From positions 140,610 to 196,052 of the forward strand of contig RQSC01000757.1 in assembly GCA_013416795.1 (NCBI GenBank): 55,443 nt of DNA, given 5' to 3'. Below the pieces are notes generated by a model, which had not been told where the DNA came from, made no database searches, and saw only the letters and a program-made list of their open reading frames with translations. Position numbers and translations under genes: made by a program. Position 1 is the first letter of the stretch. Every line of letters begins with the position of its first letter. Positions 9,891 to 17,212 of the stretch are shown piece after piece. This DNA comes from Prasinococcaceae sp. CCMP 1430. Lineage: Eukaryota > Prasinodermophyta > Palmophyllophyceae > Prasinococcales > Prasinococcaceae.

Positions 9891-11324
9891 TTAGTCGTCG
9901 AGCCCCAACGCGAGCGTCAGCGCTGCCTTCACACGCTCTACGTCGTCTTCTGCTGCAGCGCTTACGGCCTTGGCGAGGATTGCCTCACGCTCGTCCCTCT
10001 CTGCCAGGCGCGAAATGATGGCAGCCACCTCCTCGAGCTGGCTTCGCCCTGGGGGAAAGGCCGTCACGGCAGCGCAGGCAGCCGCCGCAGCCGTAGCCGC
10101 GCGCGCCCTCTCGCTGTTCGAGCCCCCTCCCCCCCCATTCCCCCCATCGCCGTCCTCCTCGTCGGAGGCATCGGCCGCCGCAAACATGTCAAGAATCGCG
10201 CTGCGGAGGAGCGCGGTGGCCGCTGAGCTCGCGGCGTGCGCAGCCCGCCTGTCAGACAGCCCCAGCGCGCGCGCGAGCCTGGCGGCGAACGCACGCGACG
10301 CCGCCGCCCCGTCGGGTCGGCGCACCACCACGTCCGCGGTGGCGGTCGCCAGGGCGAGCTTGGCACCCTGCCGAAAGGTGCTCATCCAGAGCTGCGGCGT
10401 CTGCACGGGCGGCGCGACGCTGAGCTCGTCCCCCGCCAAGCTCAGCGCGACGATGTCGGCCTTCGTCGGATCGCGTCCCTGCAGCTTCGCCTTGGAGATG
10501 GACACCATGCGCTCCCTCACCGCCGCCGTCGCCGCTGCCGCCGTCTTCGGATCTACCGTCGCCGCGTGGTGCGCCGCGGCGAGCATGGCGTCCACCCACC
10601 ACCGCGGGGCGTCGGCCACGATCGGACGCGCGGGCTTGCTCCTCTCCGTTCTCTCGGCTTTCCTCTCCGCCTCGTCCTCGACGGCCACCCGCGCGGGCGG
10701 CTTCTGTCGGCGCTCCTCGGAGCCGACCGCGTCGGCAGCATCGTATTGGTCCTGCAGCGCCCTCACCTCCAGCTCCCGAAACGCCTCGGCGACGGAGCTA
10801 TCGGTGGAGCGCGCAGCCTCCCTGCGCTGCCTCCGCTCCTCCTCCTCCAGCATTCTCTGCAGCGTGGCCCTCTTCGCCGACGCCTCGCTGGCGAGTCGTA
10901 TGACCTTGAGCTCCTGCGCGCCGATGGCCTCGCCGAGCGCGACGGCGAGCTCGTGCACGGCCTGCAAGCGCTTCCGTCGCCTCGCCGCGGCGCGCAGCAG
11001 CTGCGCGCGAGAGACGAGCAGGGCGCGCGCCCCGGCCTCGTCGCTGAGGACCACCCTCCCCGCGCGCTCGTGCAGCTCCTCCGCGCGCGCCTCGAGCCGC
11101 TCTGCGCGCGATCGCAGCGCGCTCTCGCGCTGGCGCGTGTCGCTCTCCTCCTCCCGCAGCGCGTCGAGCCGCGCACGCGCACGCTCCTCGACGATCGCTC
11201 CCTCAGAGTCCGCGTCGTCGCCCCACTCGCCCCCGCCCGCAGCGCCGCCATCGCCCGCCGCCGCGGCATCGACGCCTCGACCTGTTTGGACACGGCCTGA
11301 TAACTTGCACCTGTATTCTTCGAT
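9891..11324 (-). CDS. coiled-coil protein of unknown function (5' end unresolved)
   Basis: The frame is open from 11324 and ends with TAA at 9893-9891, giving about 477 residues, but no ATG lies near its upstream end. A 5' exon or a different start is therefore needed. Residues from about 11220 to 10750 are long charged helices (repeated EERARARL, LEARAEEL, QRMLEEEERRQRR) typical of a coiled coil. The C-terminal half is Ala-rich and helical, interrupted by an acidic Asp/Gly linker (DASDEEDGDGGNGG). No catalytic motif or known family was recognised. It is divergent from the HutX-like gene and convergent with FIG4. Strong GC3 bias through the frame supports that it is coding. Confidence 0.6.
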   Translation of the reverse strand: MEEYRCKLSGRVQTGRGVDAAAAGDGGAAGGGEWGDDADSEGAIVEERARARLDALREEESDTRQRESALRSRAERLEARAEELHERAGRVVLSDEAGARALLVSRAQLLRAAARRRKRLQAVHELAVALGEAIGAQELKVIRLASEASAKRATLQRMLEEEERRQRREAARSTDSSVAEAFRELEVRALQDQYDAADAVGSEERRQKPPARVAVEDEAERKAERTERSKPARPIVADAPRWWVDAMLAAAHHAATVDPKTAAAATAAVRERMVSISKAKLQGRDPTKADIVALSLAGDELSVAPPVQTPQLWMSTFRQGAKLALATATADVVVRRPDGAAASRAFAARLARALGLSDRRAAHAASSAATALLRSAILDMFAAADASDEEDGDGGNGGGGGSNSERARAATAAAAACAAVTAFPPGRSQLEEVAAIISRLAERDEREAILAKAVSAAAEDDVERVKAALTLALGLDD

Positions 11325-11651
11325 TCACCCGCTCCTCGGACGCCCCACCGCGCGCGCCGTGGCGCCCGCGCGCCCGCGCCCCCGCCTGCCCCGGCACCAC
11401 CGCAAAGCCGAAAAGCGTCGAAATGCAACGTCGATCGATCCATCCATCCATCGATCGAGGCGTATGCGAACGCGGCCCGCGGATGGATATTTGTATTTTG
11501 ATTGATTGATTGAGTCTTTCCCCTCCCCTCCAACCACCCGAGGTTTCAGGTTGGTCATCCCTTTTCGAATTGGGGTGGAGGCCGACGGCCTTCGAATTCG
11601 TCGCGGATCGAAGCGCGAAGCTGCGAAGCTAAGCGCGAAGGTTCCAATTGT

Positions 11652-11662
11652 AAACCCTAAAA
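11652..11662 (+). promoter_or_regulatory. telo-box-like motif (AAACCCTAAAA)
   Basis: A perfect plant-type telo-box core in an AT-rich patch upstream of the HutX-like gene, in the divergent region it shares with the coiled-coil gene. Its role is inferred by analogy. Confidence 0.3.
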
Positions 11663-11765
11663 ACAAAACCTCATTTGCAAACCTGAACGCGCGGGGCGAA
11701 TCGGGTGAGAGGGCGCTGCAGAGAGTGGATCGCGCCGCGACCTGCGCATCGGCGCCGGCCACAGC

Positions 11766-11812
11766 GGTGCGTGTGTGCATGCGTGTGTGTGTGTGTGCTC
11801 GTGTGTGTGTGT
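11766..11812 (+). repeat. (TG)n microsatellite, probably intronic
   Basis: An interrupted TG/GTGTGC repeat. It begins with GTGCGT at 11767, which matches the preferred splice donor of this genome, and an acceptor GGAG follows at 11839-11842. The repeat is therefore best read as part of a short intron rather than as Cys/Val coding sequence. Confidence 0.6.
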
Positions 11813-11842
11813 GACGCGCGGCCGCGGGCTGCGGGGGCGGAG

Positions 11843-12307
11843 GCGGGGGCGTCGGCCGCGGCGGAGGGAGGGCCGAAGGAAGAGGAGCACGGCGAGCTCA
11901 AGGCCCTGCTCGAGGACCTCAAGCAGCTAGGGCGCGTGCGCCTGATTGTGAACACGGGGGCCTTCGTCCTCGAGTCCTGCACGACCTTCGACGAGCTCTC
12001 CTACGGGCGAGGGTATGCGAACCTGATGACGCCTAGCGACAACGTGGACTTTCATCTCAAGCTCGAGCTCGTGAGCTCGGCTCGCTTCGAGCGCAAGAAA
12101 GCCCCCGAGAAGCTGGGCGGATATGACATGATGTTCGTGCGCTTCAGCGACGCTGACGCTCGCGAGCAGCTGAGTGTTTTCGTGATGTGGCCCGACGGCG
12201 CCCAGCGCGGCGAGTACGCGCCCGGGCAGGAGGAGGCCTTCACCGCGCTCGAATCCAAGTGGGGCGAGCGCACCCAGTTCCAGCTCTGCGAGGCGGGCTT
12301 CTATTAG
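11843..12307 (+). CDS. HutX/ChuX-like domain protein (tentative), 3' coding part
   Basis: The supported coding part is about 154 residues ending at TAG 12305-12307. Its 5' exon is unresolved because no ATG lies in frame. The pattern L-G-x-V-x-L-I-V-N-T-G-x-F-V-x-E, then G-x-G-Y-x-N-L, then F-H-L-K-L, then F-V-R-F and L-S-V-F-V-M-W resembles the HutX/ChuX heme-utilisation fold. That fold repeats a strand-rich unit with N-H-L motifs and binds or degrades heme in bacteria. Eukaryotic plastid-containing lineages carry uncharacterised relatives, so a plastid role is possible. An upstream open frame (11570-11766) may supply a basic targeting sequence joined over the TG-repeat intron. Family assignment is by pattern only. 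Confidence 0.45.
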   Translation, partial: AGASAAAEGGPKEEEHGELKALLEDLKQLGRVRLIVNTGAFVLESCTTFDELSYGRGYANLMTPSDNVDFHLKLELVSSARFERKKAPEKLGGYDMMFVRFSDADAREQLSVFVMWPDGAQRGEYAPGQEEAFTALESKWGERTQFQLCEAGFY

Positions 12308-12603
12308 GCGCCCTAGAGAAAGCTGGAGTAGCAAGCGAGAGGGGAGAGCCAGGCGACGCAAGCGACCGGCGCCGCGAGCGCCGCGGGCCTCGCAGCGAGG
12401 CCCCTCGCGCGCCGCAGCGCGCGCTGCAGCGCGGCGCACTCGTAAGTGAGACGCGGTACTCGAAAGTGAACACCCTCGCGATACCATGTGCACCACTTTT
12501 GTGCAGCGGTGCGATTGCCATTCGCTTGTGTAGCGCAACGGACCTCGCCGGCGCGCCCCAGAGCGCGTGCCTCGCGCGACGCCTGGGAGGGCTGCCTGCC
12601 TCT

Positions 12604-12604
<1 letters not shown>

Positions 12605-12634
<30 letters not shown>
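12605..12634. repeat. poly-C tract (30 C)
   Basis: Thirty C residues between the HutX-like gene and the TCAIM-like gene. An open frame reads through it as polyproline, but codon bias only becomes coding-like after the ATG at 12761, so the tract is taken as upstream non-coding DNA. Confidence 0.85.
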
Positions 12635-12635
<1 letters not shown>

Positions 12636-12760
12636 TGCCGGGGGGCGTCGGCCTGCGCCTTCCTTCCCCCCTCCAACCCCCCCTCGACTCTGCATCTGGC
12701 GTTCCTTTGAGGCGCCCGCGGTGGCGCGTGGGGACGCGGCGCCTCAAGGAGCGCGGAGGA

Positions 12761-14329
12761 ATGCGGCGCGCACCGCGGGGCCGGCCGTGGTGCGCGGACG
12801 CGGCCTGGGAGTGCATTGAGGCGCTGCTGCCACTGCCACGGGGCGGCGCGGCGCGCGCGGCAGGCGATCGCGGTCACTGCAAGAGAGTACCCGCGACGCG
12901 TGCGTTCGCGTCGGCAGAGGCTTCTCGCCGCCCGCCGCTGAAGCAGCGCCTTCGTGAGCTCTACAAGCGTGTTCACCCAGACATGTTCTCGCGATTGCCC
13001 AAGGCGCGCGACACAAATGCCGCGTCCTTCGCCGAGCTGCAGGCCTACCTCACGGGTGGCGGGCCGCGAGGTCGGCCCAAGCCCACGCCACTGCCGTTCT
13101 ACGTCGCCAAGGAGCGGGCGGTCGCCACGGCGTCGAACGAAGGCACCGGAGGCCTCACTGTCGAGCGCATTGAGGCTGTGCTGCCTCCACTCCCGCCCTG
13201 CGCCCACGGAGGCGGCAGTGGCGACAGGGAGAGCGCGGACGGCTCCTCGCTTCCCGCGTCGGCTCTCGTCGCGCTCTCAAAGCTGCTCGAGGCGGCCGGC
13301 GTCAGCGGGGAGTTTGCGCAGCCGACGCGGCAGGCGGGCGCGACGCCCGCCGAGGACATGGTTGCGCTGCTGCGACTGCTAGTGGAAGAGACGCACAAGG
13401 CCCCCTTCGATATGGACGCTGTCAAGCGACCCGTGTCGGACACGTCCGCCGCGGCAGAGGCCGCTGCGCTCGCGCGTGCGGCACAACGCCGGCGCGGCGT
13501 CGCAGTGCACTACTCGGCAGTGCTGTGCAGCCGCAAGCGGCAGCTCGCAGCGAGGCGCCTCGCAAAGTCGCTCGACGCGGCCGCGGGAGTGCAGCTCGAG
13601 GGTCTGCGCCTAATGATAGGCACGCGAGCCAGCAATGGGCTCGACGCGCACGGTAATCTATGGCTCGACGTGGACGCTGGCGGCGGTCCGCAGCGATGGG
13701 CGGACGCGCTGCTCGCGCTGGACGAGGCCCACATCCTGCAAGCGCAAGGCAGCGCGGCCTTGAGAGTGGCCGAGGAGCAGGAGGCTGCCGCTCGCCTGAA
13801 GGTAGACATGGTGTACGCGGGCGCGGAGGTGCGCTCGTCCGACGCATACGGCGTGCTACTACAGGAGCTGAGCGCGTCCGGAGCGCCTAGCGGAGGCGCG
13901 CTCGCCAACGGCGAACTCGAGAAGCTCGCTGTATGCGTCGTCGACGACCTCGTCGGCCTGGGCGAGTGCTGGCGCGTCGACGACGACCTGGGCTACGTGA
14001 CGGTGCCCCTGCGAGCATCGCCAGCCGAAGTGGTGGCATTCCTTGAGCGTCGCGGCTGCGAGGCCGTCGCCGCGCGCGCCGCGCGCGCGGACCGCGAATC
14101 GACCAAGGCGCGGCTCGCGGCGCACGTGTCCCAGAAGCTGCGCACCCGCGCCGTCACCGTGGACGGTGGGCTCCACGACGATGAGGCTACGCGTGCACTC
14201 AGTCGCCTCATGCGTCATGCGCACCTGCTCGGCCCCTTGCTGCAGGGTGTGGCCGTGCACGTCGGGCATGAGACACGCGCGCGTGGCGGCGTCCTGGAAC
14301 TCGCGCACGACTTCAGTCTGGAACTCTGA
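12761..14329 (+). CDS. TCAIM-like mitochondrial protein (DUF4460/DUF4461)
   Basis: Single-exon frame of 522 residues from the ATG at 12761; the Arg/Ala-rich first ~50 residues look like a mitochondrial presequence. A J-domain-like segment follows (LKQRLRELYKRVHPDMFSRL) with the HPD tripeptide intact and the N-x-x-S-F-A-x-L-Q continuation of DUF4460. The rest fits the DUF4461 half of animal T-cell activation inhibitor, mitochondrial (TCAIM). That includes R-x-L-A-K-S-L helices, a G-N-L-W-L-D-V strand after a variable loop, and a V-x-V-x-H-E-T-R-A-x-G-x-L-E-L-x-x-D-F strand near the end. TCAIM is a matrix protein linked to metabolic control; its biochemical activity in algae is unknown. The C-terminal match is looser than the N-terminal one. 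Confidence 0.65.
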   Translation: MRRAPRGRPWCADAAWECIEALLPLPRGGAARAAGDRGHCKRVPATRAFASAEASRRPPLKQRLRELYKRVHPDMFSRLPKARDTNAASFAELQAYLTGGGPRGRPKPTPLPFYVAKERAVATASNEGTGGLTVERIEAVLPPLPPCAHGGGSGDRESADGSSLPASALVALSKLLEAAGVSGEFAQPTRQAGATPAEDMVALLRLLVEETHKAPFDMDAVKRPVSDTSAAAEAAALARAAQRRRGVAVHYSAVLCSRKRQLAARRLAKSLDAAAGVQLEGLRLMIGTRASNGLDAHGNLWLDVDAGGGPQRWADALLALDEAHILQAQGSAALRVAEEQEAAARLKVDMVYAGAEVRSSDAYGVLLQELSASGAPSGGALANGELEKLAVCVVDDLVGLGECWRVDDDLGYVTVPLRASPAEVVAFLERRGCEAVAARAARADRESTKARLAAHVSQKLRTRAVTVDGGLHDDEATRALSRLMRHAHLLGPLLQGVAVHVGHETRARGGVLELAHDFSLEL

Positions 14330-14412
14330 GCGTGGGGTGGCCGGCCGTGCGTGCGTTGGGCACTCTCCAGCGGACGATCATCAGATGTCTATAATTACAT
14401 AGTACAGAAGTC

Positions 14413-14584
14413 TCAGCGCAGCAGCTCCTCGCGAGCGAGCCTCCTCGCAAGCTCGAGCGAGCTCAAGCCGTGCGCACCACCCGCGACGTTGTGGCCTCTG
14501 CTGTCCGTGACCCAGCCGCGAGCGCCGGCTGGCGGAGGATCGCCCCGGCCTGAGTGCGTGTGACCAGACTGACGCAGCGACAAG

Positions 14585-14615
<31 letters not shown>

Positions 14616-15270
14616 CACGCCGACGAGTCATCTGGGTACGTTCCTGGCGGGCTTGGCGCACCATGTCCTCGTGGCGACGTTGGTGCAACGCTGCACCCGC
14701 GGCGAGCGCCCGCTGTTCGGCCGCAGAGGGGCCGGCGGCAGCGCCGCGCACAGGAGACTGTAGGTGGTGGTGGCTGCGCGGGTGCCGCTGTGGAGGGCCA
14801 AATCCAACCGGGCGATGCAAACCCGCCGCTGACGCTGCCATGCGCCATTCTACATCGAACTGGTCCGCGTCAGAGGCGCCCCCGAAGAGCCTCTCCGCTG
14901 TCGTTTCAGCGTCCGCCCCATTGTCGCCGCGCGTGCGCATTCGGCTGATCGCGTGGCCACGGGGAGCGCCGCCGAGCGTGCCGTGCGAGCGCTCCACGAG
15001 CAGCGCCTCTTGGCGCTTTGCGCTGTCGTGGAAGCGCTTGGTTGTCTCGGAGACGACGCCCGTGCTGCCGTGGCCGGCCGCGCGCCGCGTCTCGTCGTAC
15101 TCAATGTCGGCGCCGTCGGCCGTGTGGTGCCTCACCGTGCGCCTCTCGTAGCGAAACGCGCCACCACCGCCCGCGCCGCCCGCGCCGCCGCCGCCCGCGC
15201 GCGCGCGCTCCTCCAGCTCGCCCACGGCCGCGAGCGCATCGCGCAACAGGTCGCTGCCACCCGCGAACAT
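14413..15270 (-). CDS. myeloid leukemia factor (MLF)-like protein with polyQ tract
   Basis: About 285 residues from the ATG at 15270. An in-frame ATG at 15411 adds 47 residues of Pro/Arg-rich sequence that looks less coding. MLF landmarks: YERRTVRHHTADGADIEYDE followed by T-R-R, then H-D-S-A-K-R-Q-E-A-L-L-V-E-R-S-H with G-H-A-I-S-R-M-R, and an acidic D-x-D-Q-F-D-V-E-W-R helix. MLF proteins are 14-3-3-binding nucleocytoplasmic shuttling proteins; they are also linked to cilia in some eukaryotes. A run of nine Gln lies near residue 230, and the last ~60 residues are low complexity. No introns are needed. It is convergent with the TCAIM-like gene with only 83 nt between the stops. Confidence 0.75.
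14587..14613 (-). repeat. CAG repeat encoding polyglutamine (9 Q)
   Basis: Eight CTG triplets plus TTG on the plus strand, read as nine Gln codons in the MLF-like gene. It is a pure triplet run, so its length is probably polymorphic. Confidence 0.9.
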
Positions 15271-16125
15271 TCCCCCCTGCCGCGAGGCCGCCAGGCGAGG
15301 CCTCCCACCCGCGGGCGCGCCTGCGCCCTGTGGCGCCCCCACACTCTCTCGTGCGGGCGCCGCGAGTGTCCGGCCGGGAGGCACACCGATTCGGAGCGGG
15401 GACCATTGCATTCCCGGGAACCAGCACGAGCCCGGGAGGCGTGCGGATCCCGGCCGGGCCAAGAGCCGGGAAGGTGGGGGAGGGAAAGGCTGCCGCGGCG
15501 GCACACCCACGTCGCGCACCCCAGCACGCCGGGGAACTTTGCGCCACGCATGCCGCGCGTCCCGCGCTCCGGGGAACCGAACCCGCCGATGTCAAAACGA
15601 ACGCAATTTTTTATTTTACATGTACCGTACAAATCACGTGTATCTCTTTGTTTTTATCGTGAGGGCTTTTTTAAATATTTTTTTTCCGCGCGCGCAACAC
15701 GCGGTTTTTTTTGGGGGGGCGCGGATGCAGCCGTGGCGGCTTCCATGGGTTCCACACAGGCAAAAGGATTCCAAACAGTCATATATATATCAATACTAAC
15801 TCCTAATGGATTCCATATCGCGCGCGCGCGCGCGGAGCGCGGCGGCGGCTGCGGCGGCGGCTGCCGTCTCTCCTTTGCGGTCCGAAGAATTCAGGGTTCG
15901 GCATTAGGCTCTTGTAAAATGTCTTTTGATGATGATGAGATGGGTGTGAGTTTGGGTTGGGTGCGGGGCGCGGACGCGCGCGCGTGGCGAGGGCGGCGCG
16001 CTCGCACGGCCTGCGCAAGCGGGAGGGGGGGGGGGAGGTGCCACACTGTGCACCTGTGTCGCCCCTCTCCCCCCCCCCCCTCCCCTGTGATCCCGTGAGC
16101 AGTTCTACTGCGAGGTGAGGGCAAG
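15271..16125. other. divergent promoter region with AT-rich island
   Basis: Lies between the MLF-like (-) and SNU13 (+) starts. About 15600-15700 is T-rich with TGTAC/CGTACA at 15621-15632. A (AT)n run lies near 15781 and G/C homopolymers around 16021-16081. A short frame beginning ATG at 15919 (MSFDDDEMG) runs into GGTGTGAG, resembling a 5' exon, but no partner exon was found. Confidence 0.45.
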
Positions 16126-16735
16126 ATGTCCGAGGTCAACCCGAAGGCGTACCCCCTGGTGCGTTGCGCGCGGCGCGGGCGCTGTCATCGCTGCCTGCGA
16201 CGTGCCCAGCCACTACGCGGCATGCTCAACCCTCGCGCGCGGCGGCGCCGGCTCCGGCCGCGTGCTGACACGCCCCTCCACGTGCGCGCCCGCGAACCCC
16301 GGCCGCCCCACCCACCCTGCGGCGCCGCTCTGTCCCCTGCATCCCATGCCCCCCTTCGCTCTCTCGTGCCCTTGCGCGCACTCGCAGGCCGATGCCCAGA
16401 TGACCATCACCATCATGGACATCGTGCAGCAGGCTGCCAACTACAAGCAGCTCAAGAAGGGCGCCAACGAGGCGACCAAGACGCTCAACCGCGGCATCGC
16501 CGAGTTCGTGGTCATGGCTGCCGACACGGAGCCGCTCGAGATCCTGCTGCACCTGCCGCTGCTCGCCGAGGACAAGAACGTGCCCTACGTCTTCGTGCCC
16601 TCCAAGCAGGCCCTCGGCCGCGCGTGCGGTGTCAGCCGGCCGGTCATCGCCGCGAGCGTCATCGCCAACGAGGGCTCGCAGCTCAAGCACCAGATCCAGC
16701 AGCTCAAGGACGGCATCGAGCGTCTGCTCATCTAA
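16126..16735 (+). CDS. SNU13: SNU13 / 15.5K (NHP2L1), L7Ae-family snRNP and snoRNP protein
   Basis: Exon 1 16126-16158 encodes [12 protein letters not shown] 229-nt intron (GTGCGT donor, CTCGCAG acceptor) follows, and exon 2 16388-16735 completes 126 residues, against 125-128 in other eukaryotes. The L7Ae core is unmistakable: [58 protein letters not shown] and ERLLI at the end. The protein binds kink-turns in U4 snRNA and box C/D snoRNAs. It nucleates U4/U6.U5 tri-snRNP and methylation-guide snoRNP assembly in the nucleus. The intron just after the [11 protein letters not shown] peptide separates the variable N-terminus from the RNA-binding fold. Substitutions relative to animals are conservative. 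Confidence 0.98.
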
Positions 16736-16857
16736 AGCGGAAGCGCCGGGATGGCTGCCGCCTGGGCGGTACGCCGCGCGCGCGCGCGCCCCACAGCGCC
16801 TGCGCACGATCTCTCCTCGCGCTCCTCAGCAGGCGTTTTGTCAAAAAGTGGCCGAGT

Positions 16858-17037
16858 CTACGCAATGACTTTTTCACTGCCGAATGACGCCAACAGCAAC
16901 GCCGCGCCGTGAAAGTAGGTGACGAGGAGCGTCATGCGTTGATACCGTTGCCAGTAGTCGGCGCCGATATCCACGCCGCCCAACGTGGCACGATCCCGAC
17001 CGCAGCGCTGACGTGCCGCCTCCGCCTCCGCCGCCTG
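16858..17037 (-). CDS. possible C-terminal exon with transmembrane helix (uncertain)
   Basis: A 60-codon frame ends at TAG 16860-16858 and starts right after the acceptor TGATTGCAG (AG at 17039-17038). It reads QAAEAEAARQRCG..., then DYWQRYQRMTLLVTYFHG and a hydrophobic helix. A consensus donor (AAG|GTGCGC) lies at 17174/17173, giving a 136-nt intron in phase 0. The exon before that donor is in frame with the upstream alanine-rich gene but past its TGA at 17215-17213. A donor before the TGA (TGG|GTGCTT) would also join in phase 0. It may be a real 3' exon of that gene or a 3'UTR coincidence. Confidence 0.3.
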   Translation of the reverse strand, partial: QAAEAEAARQRCGRDRATLGGVDIGADYWQRYQRMTLLVTYFHGAALLLASFGSEKVIA

Positions 17038-17212
17038 CTGCAATCACGCGCCTGTGCGACGGCACAGCATCGACCGCGGAGGGTGCGCACGCGCGACCTC
17101 GTCGGCGTGTACCACCACCATGACACCACGACGACAGTAGATAAAATACAGACCCGTAGTATACACTGCGCACCTTGCGCTCGCACGAACAGAGCGCACG
17201 CGCGTGCTGCGC

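Noticed and set aside
9970-11505. 511-codon plus-strand frame opposite the coiled-coil gene
   Set aside because: Ser/Ala/Arg-rich shadow with no motif. The minus frame has coiled-coil periodicity and correct codon bias.
11766-11812. TG repeat read as a Cys/Val-rich peptide or telomeric sequence
   Set aside because: It begins with the preferred donor GTGCGT and is best explained as intronic microsatellite; it is not a telomere repeat.
12488-12760. N-terminal extension of the TCAIM-like protein through the poly-C tract
   Set aside because: It would encode a long polyproline run with non-coding codon bias; the ATG at 12761 gives a presequence directly before the J-domain.
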